In this document: positions 1-8,400 of the stretch, piece after piece | Numbering within the stretch: the first letter of the stretch is position 1 | How the letters are laid out: the number at the start of each line of letters is the position of its first letter | Assembly: GCA_023091735.1 (NCBI GenBank) | Contig: JALKBU010001284.1 | Span: forward strand, 1-13,160 | DNA length: 13,160 nucleotides | Source: Trichomonas tenax | Taxonomy: Eukaryota; Parabasalia; Trichomonadida; Trichomonadidae | Direction: 5' to 3' | The notes under the pieces: model-generated | Seen by the model: the letters and a program-made list of their open reading frames with translations, nothing else | What the model was told of the DNA's origin: nothing | The model's database searches: none | Made by a program: the position numbers and the translations under genes

Positions 1-180
1 GCTTTATATATCCACAGCATTTTAGATGGGAAAATTTTTCATTTGCCACCAAAATTAGACCTTAAATATTCATACTGGTGGAGAAAAATCGAGATGTTTG
101 AGTAGGCGCGGAAAATTCAGTGACGCCCTGCCATCCCAGCTGTTTGTAAATGAAATGTATTACTAATCTATATGTTAAAT
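1..180. other. Gene-poor left edge with a short open tail and a GC-rich patch
   Basis: Frame 1 on the plus strand is open from the window edge to a TAG at 103-105 (34 codons). It reads like protein (aromatic and basic residues near its end, SYWWRKIEMFE), so it could be the end of a gene lying to the left. This is weak, because 34 open codons are common by chance in AT-rich DNA. At about 107-150 there is a short stretch clearly richer in G and C than its surroundings (GGCGCGGAAAATTC, then CCCTGCCATCCCAGCTG). I see no RNA gene or promoter here. Confidence 0.2.
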
Positions 181-1166
181 TCAAAAGAAACAAGTAAAGA
201 TATCTTTATGTAAGAATTAAAAACCAAACGTACTGTTAAGACTTCTGATTACATAAATGTTGCTAAAAAGTTACCTCTAAGTCCCAAAATTGTTGAAAAC
301 AAAACAGGTGAATGGATTCTTATGGATTATATTCCTGGGATAACATTGAATAGATTAGTCATAGATGGTCTGATACCACACAATTTGCAATTGAAAAATT
401 ATCAAATGTTATCAATCATTTATAGTCTTTCTCATACAATTGAAATAATGAGCAGTTACAATTGTGAACATCGTGATATCAAGCCAGATAATATAATATA
501 ATTATTGATCACAATTTTTGTTCTAATTTAATTGACTTTGGAGAAATAGGTCAAAACGCAGGTGAAGCGACTAAATCAACAAAAAACGAGCATGGTAATT
601 TGTATTACAATGATTATCGCGCATTAAATAAAACACACTCTTTTCAATCTGATATTTATGGAATTAGATGCTGCATATTCTTCATGCTATATCAAAATCA
701 TCCTTTCTGTTATATTGAGGATGAAGGTGAAATCAAAAGCATGAAAAAAGCAAAACTGTTTGATGAGCATCTTCAAGAAAAATGTTATGGTCTCAGCAAA
801 TTTGAAGACGTGATGAGGACATTTCAAAACTATTCCTATATCCAAAATCATGAAATAACAAATCAAGAGGATCATGACATATTTAATATTCTTGTTCACC
901 TCATTAGAAGGTGCGTCCAAGTACTTGGAACAGCAGAAAAAATTAATGCAATACAGCTTTGCCAAGAGATTGATAAAATCGCTATTGAGAATCTATCACC
1001 GTCAGACTTTGATAGATATGATTATGCTCGTAGAATTTCCAATTCTGAAAAACTTTCATTTGAATCATTTTATGGAAATGAAAGTTTTGTCACTGAAGCA
1101 GTTGAAAGTGGTTTCCTCGCTCCCGAAAGAAGTGTACTCGATTATTGTTATGAAGTTTTATCATAA
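181..1166 (+). pseudogene. Decayed eukaryotic-type protein kinase, frameshifted, N-lobe truncated
   Basis: The first part reads in the frame of position 214. It contains a hinge-like segment (WILMDYIPGITLNRLV, about 313-360) and the catalytic loop HRDIKPDN (469-492), then hits TAA at 499-501. The second part reads in the frame of position 600, already open from 501. It contains LIDFGE with the Mg-binding DFG at 534-542, an alpha-F-like segment beginning SDIYGI (about 648), and continues to TAA at 1164-1166. Both parts are needed for one kinase C-lobe. The break coincides with three perfect copies of ATAAT (488-502); removing one copy joins the frames as DNIIIDH. There is also an in-frame TAA at 211-213, and no glycine-rich loop or VAIK lysine is visible upstream, so the N-lobe is missing or unrecognisable. 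A different frame stays open to 1233, so a further shift near 1160 is possible. No ATG or initiator element supports expression of the second part alone. A sequencing error at the repeat is the main alternative to a true pseudogene. Confidence 0.72.
488..502. repeat. (ATAAT)x3 microsatellite at the kinase frameshift
   Basis: Three perfect tandem copies of ATAAT lie immediately after the codons for the HRDIKP catalytic loop. Two copies give an open kinase frame and three copies break it, so this repeat is the visible cause of the frameshift. Confidence 0.85.
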
Positions 1167-1382
1167 AAATTTTGTATATGATAAGGAGCTATCAAAAGCT
1201 CGTTTCATTGAACTCTTCGATGAAAGAAAGTAAAATCAAATCTCAAAGGTACAACAAGCAATTCTATATCTTCACAAAGAAGTGTATTAACTGTTCAATT
1301 CTTTTCTCAAAACTATTTATAGAACAGCGCCCAAATTTTGTTTAAATATTATGAATAAAGAATGAATATATTTAAGGTTATT

Positions 1383-1387
1383 TCATT
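1383..1387 (+). promoter_or_regulatory. Initiator element (Inr) of the coiled-coil gene
   Basis: TCATT matches the trichomonad initiator consensus TCA+1-Y-(T/A). The predicted +1 A is 1385, giving a 6-nt 5' UTR before the ATG at 1391. Such very short leaders are typical of Trichomonas vaginalis genes, in which the Inr is bound by IBP39. The match is short and could occur by chance in AT-rich DNA, but its position is right. Confidence 0.6.
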
Positions 1388-1390
1388 TTC

Positions 1391-4300
1391 ATGGATGATT
1401 TTTTCAGCGATTTTAAAGCAGAAGAATCAAAAATATCAAGTCAGACACGACTAGATGCATCAGTTGTTTCATTGGCGTCCACAAATATGAAAACAATGCC
1501 TCCATTTAGGACGCAGGAAGAAATAGAAAAAATTATCAATAACATTAAAAATCAAGAACAAGAAAAGCGAAGCAAACTAAAGGATCAGATTAATTTTGAA
1601 AGAAAAACATTAAACGATGAAATGTCGAAATTAATAGCCAAAATATCAGCAATGCAGACTTTAATTGATACAGTAAATATAGAAAAATCCGATTTGATTC
1701 AAAATATCATAGATATAAAGAGAGTTTGCTCGGAAAAAGAAATAACGATTAATGAATTAAAAAATAAAATCAATTCTGGCGAGCAATTAGTAAAAATTAA
1801 GACAGAGTTTGACAAGGAGAATACAAATTTGAGGAAGAAGATAGTTAAACTCACGCAAAAGAATGAAAAATTACAAAATTCAGTTGATTTGATGAAAAAT
1901 TTGCAGAATGACATCGAAAATGAGAACGAATCATTACAGAAATCCATTTCGGATTGTAAGGCCGAATTACTGACTTCAAATAATAATTATTCCGAATTAT
2001 CCGCAAAACATGAAAGATTACAATCGGTTTTTAAATTAATTACGGAAGAAAGTCGCAATCTTGAGAAAGAATGCACAAAAAAGGATGCAATTGTTGAAAA
2101 ATTGTTTCAGCACCTGCAATCAATGGAAAAAGAAAAAGAAACAATATATGAAGCATACTACAATATTGTAGAGCAATCAAAAAAGAATAATGCAAATTAT
2201 GAACACATCGTTGAAGAAAATAAATCATTTCAATCAGAAATCAACAATTTGAAAGAGCAACTTCATCAGAAGAGTATAGATTTCTCAGAGAATGTTGAGA
2301 AATATCAAAATTTATCACGCAAATTTGAAGAGATTCGAATCCAAAATCAAACTTATTTCGAAGAAAATAACAAAATTAAGAACCAATTTGATGAATTAAC
2401 GAACAACTATTTATCAACAGCCAAGCAGCTAAATGACTTAAAAGTTGCTAACTCAACTACTGTTGAAGAAAATTCTTCTTTGAAAGAAAGAATCAAATCT
2501 CTCGAACTTGAAAATCAAATCATTTCATCAACACAATCAAGTTTGAAATCAACTATTGATAAAGTAATCAAAGAGAAAGAAATACTTATGCAAAGCATCG
2601 AAGAAATGAAGCAACAGAATGAAAAATATAAATCAGAAAACATAGATCTCAAAACAGAAATTAATTCAAATCTAAAGCAGCAAATTGCTCAGTTGAATCA
2701 AAATATCGACTCATTTAAAGAAACACTCAAAAGCAAAGATAATGAAATAAACAAAAAAGACAAAAGAATATCTGAGATTCAACTCAAAGTTGAGTCTTCT
2801 TCAAATATTGAGAAAGAATATTCGCAGGAAATCATTCAACTTAAAGAAAGAATACAACAATTGACGCAATCAAATCAAAAATACGAATCTTCAATAAAAA
2901 CTCTAATTGGTGAAAATTCTTCATTAAATATTAAACTTACTGATGATCAGAACACTCTCAATCAACTGAAGTCCCAAATTTCTTCTCTAAATTCTTCCTC
3001 AGAGAAATTATCAAAAGAACTTAATGAAGCAATCTCAAAAAATCAACAACTTGAAAATGAAATTAATTCTAAAAATCAAACTTTGCAGAAACAGACAGAA
3101 GACATCGAGAAGTTTAAAGTTGTTATAAATAACAAATCAATCGAATTAGAATCAAAAGAGAAAGAATTAAACGATGCTCAGAATAAACTAAATACAAATG
3201 CGGAAGATGTCAAGTCATTAAACTCCATTTTGAGCCAAAAGGATGATGAAATATTATCTAATAAGACGATTATTCAAAAGCTTCAATTCGAAAACTTGAA
3301 TCTTGTGACACAAATTGCTGATCTTAAATCGGAAAAAGGAAAGTCAAGAGATGCCATTAATCAAGTTCAAGAGGAAAAGAACCAACTTAAGTTTACCATT
3401 GAGAATCTAACACAACAAATTGCTAATCTCAAATCAGAATTGGATCATGTTCAGAGCGAATTACACGAAGAGATACTTTCATCTGATACTAAAATTGAAG
3501 CACAGACGGTCAAATATAAAGAGACAATCAGTGAACAAGAGAAACAAATTCAAGATTTAAGAAATGAATTGTCGCAGTTTGATGATATTCAGACAAAAAT
3601 CAAAAATTTAACAGAAGATCATATCAAGCAATCTCAGAGGATTCAGGCTTTAGACGAAGAGAATTCAAAACTTCAATCGCAAACATCATCTTATAATGGC
3701 GAAAAACAAATATTATTGACAAAGATTGCTGATATCACAATAGAAAACAGAACATTGCAAAATAAAGTCAATGATTTAGAAGAGAGAAATTCATCTCAAA
3801 TAGATCAAATCAAAGATATTCCTAACAAACTAAAGGAAATCAACAATCTCAAACAAACAATAAAGCAACTAAATGATGAAATACAACAGTTGCGACAAAA
3901 TGTAACAGAGATTGATCTGTCAGAGAATAAATCTAAATTATCTATTCTCGCAGAAGAAAACACAACACTGTCACATAAATTATCAGTGATAACAGGTGAA
4001 AGCTCCATTTTTGCAGCTAAGCTTGCCGAAATGTCTGAAGAGAAAACACTGCTTTCATCAAAAATTAGTTCTCTTTCATCAGAGAAAGCTAAATTTGTCA
4101 AAGAAATCAGACTCCTGAAAAGATTAATCAAAAAACAAAGCGAAGCATTAGAGGATGATTCTCGGATTAAAGTACTCCAGACAGTAATAGAGCTATCTAC
4201 AAAAGAACTCAAAAGATTATTTAATGCTGTGTTAAAGAGTTCTTCACTTTATGATCCTGATAAACTAAGTAAAGCAAAAAGGAATCTTAAGACTATATTA

Positions 4301-4426
4301 CCACTCAACGACCAGTTGAAAATTGTTGCAGACTTATTTGAGGAGTCTGCTCTAACGAGTATTACTGCGAGTTCAATTAATATCTCAGACAGTAATGCAT
4401 TCAGTATGATTGATAAATTACCATGA
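1391..4426 (+). CDS. Very long coiled-coil protein, 1011 aa, probable cytoskeletal or scaffold protein
   Basis: The ATG at 1391 lies 6 nt after a good initiator match. The protein has a short N-terminal head (about residues 1-40, MDDFFSDFKAEESK...) and then almost unbroken heptad-type sequence from about residue 45 to 920. That part is rich in Glu, Lys, Gln, Asn, Ser and Leu, with many ENxxL, LKxEI and QIxxLK blocks. The last ~90 residues are less repetitive and could fold as a small helical tail. No signal peptide, membrane span, kinase, motor head or GRIP-like motif is visible. In trichomonad genomes such proteins are often auto-named viral A-type inclusion protein; that name reflects coiled-coil similarity only and says nothing about a virus. 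Plausible roles are golgin-like tether, centrosome or basal-body protein, or a component of filamentous structures such as the costa. The gene converges on the acetyltransferase, leaving 49 bp between stop codons. Confidence 0.93.
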   Translation: MDDFFSDFKAEESKISSQTRLDASVVSLASTNMKTMPPFRTQEEIEKIINNIKNQEQEKRSKLKDQINFERKTLNDEMSKLIAKISAMQTLIDTVNIEKSDLIQNIIDIKRVCSEKEITINELKNKINSGEQLVKIKTEFDKENTNLRKKIVKLTQKNEKLQNSVDLMKNLQNDIENENESLQKSISDCKAELLTSNNNYSELSAKHERLQSVFKLITEESRNLEKECTKKDAIVEKLFQHLQSMEKEKETIYEAYYNIVEQSKKNNANYEHIVEENKSFQSEINNLKEQLHQKSIDFSENVEKYQNLSRKFEEIRIQNQTYFEENNKIKNQFDELTNNYLSTAKQLNDLKVANSTTVEENSSLKERIKSLELENQIISSTQSSLKSTIDKVIKEKEILMQSIEEMKQQNEKYKSENIDLKTEINSNLKQQIAQLNQNIDSFKETLKSKDNEINKKDKRISEIQLKVESSSNIEKEYSQEIIQLKERIQQLTQSNQKYESSIKTLIGENSSLNIKLTDDQNTLNQLKSQISSLNSSSEKLSKELNEAISKNQQLENEINSKNQTLQKQTEDIEKFKVVINNKSIELESKEKELNDAQNKLNTNAEDVKSLNSILSQKDDEILSNKTIIQKLQFENLNLVTQIADLKSEKGKSRDAINQVQEEKNQLKFTIENLTQQIANLKSELDHVQSELHEEILSSDTKIEAQTVKYKETISEQEKQIQDLRNELSQFDDIQTKIKNLTEDHIKQSQRIQALDEENSKLQSQTSSYNGEKQILLTKIADITIENRTLQNKVNDLEERNSSQIDQIKDIPNKLKEINNLKQTIKQLNDEIQQLRQNVTEIDLSENKSKLSILAEENTTLSHKLSVITGESSIFAAKLAEMSEEKTLLSSKISSLSSEKAKFVKEIRLLKRLIKKQSEALEDDSRIKVLQTVIELSTKELKRLFNAVLKSSSLYDPDKLSKAKRNLKTILPLNDQLKIVADLFEESALTSITASSINISDSNAFSMIDKLP

Positions 4427-4436
4427 TGTATAGAAA

Positions 4437-4440
4437 TAAA
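4437..4440 (+). terminator. Possible TAAA polyadenylation signal of the coiled-coil gene
   Basis: TAAA occurs 10 nt after the TGA stop. A UAAA motif at or just after the stop codon is the reported polyadenylation signal in Trichomonas vaginalis. The motif is short and frequent in AT-rich DNA. Confidence 0.35.
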
Positions 4441-4463
4441 AATTATGTTATTCATGCGGGTTA

Positions 4464-4467
4464 TTTA
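4464..4467 (-). terminator. Possible TAAA polyadenylation signal of the GNAT gene
   Basis: On the minus strand a TAAA lies 8 nt beyond the TAG stop of the acetyltransferase. Together with the plus-strand TAAA at 4437 it means the two convergent genes must end their transcripts within about 30 bp of each other or overlap. Confidence 0.33.
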
Positions 4468-4475
4468 AAATCATT

Positions 4476-5249
4476 CTATATTTTATTATATTGTGTCTTT
4501 CTAATCATACTATACTTTCCGATATTTTCATATCCTAACTTCATATAAATCTTTGCTGCAATTGGATCAGCATAATATAAGCATGGAGTTTTTCCTTCAG
4601 CAAGAAGTTCATTGCTCAATTTTGACGAGCACATTGATGCATATCCCCTGCCTCGATACTCTTTATCTGAGCAAACCATGACAACCATAGCTATTTTCTC
4701 TGACTCTGCTGTGGATTTTGCCATCGATACCAATTTATCGCCATCAAATATTCCAAATACTCTGCACGTGTTTGTTTCGATTTCATTTTTGACAGCTTCC
4801 CTTTCGACTTTGTAACCAAATGAATTCTGCATGAGGTCCATCATCTGATCTAAGTGTTCAATCGATAGCCTCTGAACGTGTGTTTCATCAATCGAATGAT
4901 TGAATTTAGTGAAGTGTGCAAGTGTGAGATGCGTCTTTCTCTGGAAATCTGGAAAGTCGTATAATGCAATATACGATGTGTCGCCGCTGTAGCTCTGAAT
5001 ATCATATTTATCAATAATTCCACGCATGAATTCTTTCATGACAATGTAGTCGTAACTAACAATACAAAGGTTCTCAAAGTATCGTAAAAATACAACTTTA
5101 GTATCACTTTCACTATCTATCCAAATATCTTGATACGCTTTATCGAATCCATAGTTCAATATATCGCCAATAAGGAACGCATTGATCTCAGGACGCTGAT
5201 ATAGATACTTCATTATCACTTCTCTGTGTTTTTCTTCTGCATGAATCAT
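4476..5249 (-). CDS. GNAT-family N-acetyltransferase, 257 aa, bacterial-like
   Basis: The protein has an N-terminal alpha/beta region (about 1-115, with INAFLIGDILNYGF near residues 22-35) followed by a C-terminal GNAT domain (about 122-250). The acetyl-CoA pyrophosphate-binding motif A is visible as beta-4 (MVVMVCSDKEY) followed by RGRGYA at residues 199-204, matching R-x-x-G-x-A. Motif B follows as LYYADPIAAKIYMKLGY (224-240), ending in the usual KLGY. The family transfers an acetyl group from acetyl-CoA to an amine; the substrate cannot be read from the sequence. The layout and N-terminal opening resemble two-domain GNAT proteins common in Firmicutes, which suggests lateral gene transfer, although codon use is as AT-rich as its neighbours. 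No signal peptide or membrane segment is seen, so it is probably cytosolic. The ATG at 5247-5249 lies 19 nt after an initiator match, which supports this start. Confidence 0.93.
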   Translation of the reverse strand: MIHAEEKHREVIMKYLYQRPEINAFLIGDILNYGFDKAYQDIWIDSESDTKVVFLRYFENLCIVSYDYIVMKEFMRGIIDKYDIQSYSGDTSYIALYDFPDFQRKTHLTLAHFTKFNHSIDETHVQRLSIEHLDQMMDLMQNSFGYKVEREAVKNEIETNTCRVFGIFDGDKLVSMAKSTAESEKIAMVVMVCSDKEYRGRGYASMCSSKLSNELLAEGKTPCLYYADPIAAKIYMKLGYENIGKYSMIRKTQYNKI

Positions 5250-5473
5250 TTAAAATTTTAGTAAAAGTGACAATCCGATTATAAAAACGACTAAAAATTC
5301 TTTTATTATCGAACTCATTATATTGTTCTTAGATTATATTCAAAAAATTATACCATAAATCTAACCTTATTCCAGAATTTTTCATCAAACAACCAAAATT
5401 TTTTATATATCCATCAAATATAAAATGTGCAAAGTCTAATTATGAAGATTACATATAAAAATTGTATTATTAT
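5250..5473. promoter_or_regulatory. Divergent intergenic region between the GNAT and ASH-protein genes
   Basis: This 224-bp AT-rich spacer serves both flanking genes, which point away from each other. The GNAT side has a clear initiator at 5266-5270. On the plus side no TCA-Y-W lies in the last 60 nt before the ATG at 5474. The nearest plus-strand TCATT (about 5316) would give a leader of more than 150 nt. The ASH gene may therefore use a non-consensus start or another core element that I cannot identify. Confidence 0.5.
5266..5270 (-). promoter_or_regulatory. Initiator element (Inr) of the GNAT gene
   Basis: On the minus strand TCACT matches TCA+1-Y-(T/A), with the +1 A at 5268 and a 19-nt leader to the ATG at 5249. 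This is within the normal leader range for Trichomonas vaginalis. It means a gene of bacterial type carries a host-type promoter element, so it is probably transcribed. Confidence 0.58.
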
Positions 5474-8400
5474 ATGGAACCAATCGAATTGCGCCCTCCT
5501 GTTCTTTATTATGGCATTATTCCTGTCGCAGACCGCCCAATTTCGCAGGAAATTATTATAACGAACAGGAGTACTAGTTCTATGTTAATAAAATTCAATA
5601 AAGTTTCAACAAGTTTTTTGTGGTTCACGCATTTCAATAAAGTTGTCAAAGCTCAAAGGAAAACAGGCTTCGATATCTTTTTTAACGGTCAAAAACTCGA
5701 TTTAATCACGCTCCATCCACAGCAATCTATCGAAGTTTCTTGTGTTATCCTTCCATCGCAAATTAAAGGGACATTACCACTTAACATCGATATTCCAGTC
5801 GATGCATTTGAGTATGATTCCGAATACACAGACACATCAGGAGATGGTGAATTTATTGACGACGATGATGACGCAGAACCACTTTACAGCACGAAAACAA
5901 CATTAACTATTAATGCTATTTTATCTTCCGCATCTTATTCGATCGAACCAAATGTTTTATTCCTAAATAATTGCAAAATTAATCAAACTCAAACAAGAAG
6001 AGTCACACTTAGAAACCTCTGCGATTCGACATTACCGATAATGATTCATACAATACCAGAAATAGAAGTTTTTACGCCTTCTGCACAAAATTACATTTCA
6101 ATACCACCGAAAAAATCAGTTGAAATCGTTATAAATCATACACCAACGAATTTAGGGCTGTTCGAGCACTGCATTCCGTTTGATTGTTTAATCAAAAATG
6201 ACACTCCTCAATCTTTAAGAATTTTTACAGCAGTATCACCAGAAAAAGTACCATTAAACTTCCCGGTTATTCATCCATCAGAAGAACTCATTGACTTCGG
6301 CCAAGTATATGCTGGAGAAATGAAAGAGGCTGATCTTACTATTGAAAATAAGAGCGATATCACTTATAAATTACATATGTGTTCACTTGTTGAACCGTTT
6401 CTGGATCAACCATCAAACGCACACAATTCATTAACAACATCATTCCAACAAATTATGGAAACATATTCGAAATCGTCATTACCCACATTATACTTTAAGA
6501 CAACATCAATGCCAAAATCGTCCGATGACATTGAAATTGTTTTGGACTCAAAATCTACAACTTCGATTAAATTATATTATACCTCAACATTCAACAAGCA
6601 GGCACCTGTCAACGAGTTCCACCACAGGGCATTCATCATGATTCTTAAGTTTATTGGCACAGAAACTGAACTTGTTTATAATCGTTTCCTTCTTTGTTCT
6701 GCAAACGTTTGCCATTCAAATATAAGCATAAATCCAGGAAATATGGACTTTGGTGATACAGTTGTTGCAAATACATTCAAATCCGCAACAATCATGATTT
6801 CGAACCAATCTCCAATGCCAACTACAGTAAAAGCAACATCAAGCTCTCGAGCTATTGCTTGCTCACCAATTCCTGTTACAGTTCCTCCAAATTCCGAAAT
6901 TCCATTTAATTTCAAGTTTTATCCTCGAAAAGTCAATCCAGAGTACACTGGACAGATTTCATTCGTTAACGAAAAGAATCCGAACAATGTTGTCAATTTC
7001 TCGATCTCTGCTATTGTTGTCTCAGGCCAGAAGGAATCGATTCATTCCATTTCGTATTCTCTTTCAGTCGACAAGAATCCAATCAATGCAATTAGCTTCA
7101 GAAATGTTGTATCATCATTCCCAGCTATCAAGGAGCTCACAATCAAGAACAAGACAAAAGAACCGCTGTCTCTAACAATCAAATCAAATGATCCACGTGT
7201 TATCAACGTTTACACGGAATCAACTCCTCAGACACCGGGAACACCACGCGGCAATATACCAAACACTCAACCGGCTGTTTCTCAAACGAAATCCAAGCTT
7301 CTCACAGAATTCACGCGTCCAAAAACACTCAAATCGCTCTATGAATCGATGAGATATAACTCTGATTTCTTCCTCGATATGTATACTCTGTTCCCAGAGA
7401 ACAAAAGCGCCGATATTGTTGATCACTTCGTGATTCAGATGGAGGCATACAAAGAGATAATTGCAAACGCAAAGAACATCAGCGGGAAACAAATTGTCAT
7501 TCCTCCATCCTCTAAAGCTCAAGTTTTTGTTGTCTGTGTTGCTGAAAAAGGACCAAATCCACATATGTGGATGCACAGGAGATACTCCCTCAGCATATGC
7601 ATGAATAGCGCCGAATGTGAGACATTGACACTTCCAATATCGCTGAATGTTGCAACATCATCGATTTTCTTGTCTGCTAGATCACTCAACTTTGGAACTT
7701 TCCAAGTAAATACACGCGCACAGCATGATATTCTCGCCTCAAATGAATCTTGCGTTCCTGCGCCATTCCATATTGTGTGTGAAAGTCCAGTCCATATTGA
7801 TAAGCACAACATCGGAATTATTACGCCATTATCAAATATTACTGTTCCATTCACATTTGCGCCAGTTGTTGATGGTCAATTGTTTAGAGTCATTAAGGTT
7901 GTGAACGTTTTGAATGATGAGGAAGATCTCAGCATTATCATCAAAGCAAACGTCGAGCGTGTCACTAACTTCATCATCCATCCAAGCGATATCGACTTTG
8001 GAAAGGTCACTGCTGGTATTTGCAGTGTTTCCATCCCAATATTCATTACAAACACAAGCCAGCTCAATAACGAGTTCACATTCTCTCACGCAACAAAGGA
8101 GTTCCAATTCTGTCGTCCTCTTGTCATGTTTAAGATCAAAGAGCTTTCAGAGCGTGCAACAACAGATGCCATGAATCTACAAGTTGAAAAATTGAAGAGA
8201 AAGCAAAAGACCCTTCTCAGAAAGAAGAAGATGGATAGAGTTGATGGTATCCAAAGAATGATAGATGATCTTATGGCAAGTTTGAAGATTCGCGAGAGCC
8301 AGACAAAGTTGAAACAGCTTGGAGCTAAATTCCTGGATAGACTCGTCATCAATGCAGAGCCTCTCCAAGTATACTGCATCGAACTTCAACTTATTCCTTC

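Noticed and set aside
600..1166. A separate intact 188-aa gene starting at TTG 600
   Set aside because: The frame is already open from 501 and carries the DFG motif at 534-542, so it is the second half of the broken kinase, not an independent gene.
5462..5473. TTG as an earlier start of the ASH protein (adds four residues)
   Set aside because: Non-ATG starts are not expected in this type of organism, and the ATG at 5474 begins the recognisable sequence.
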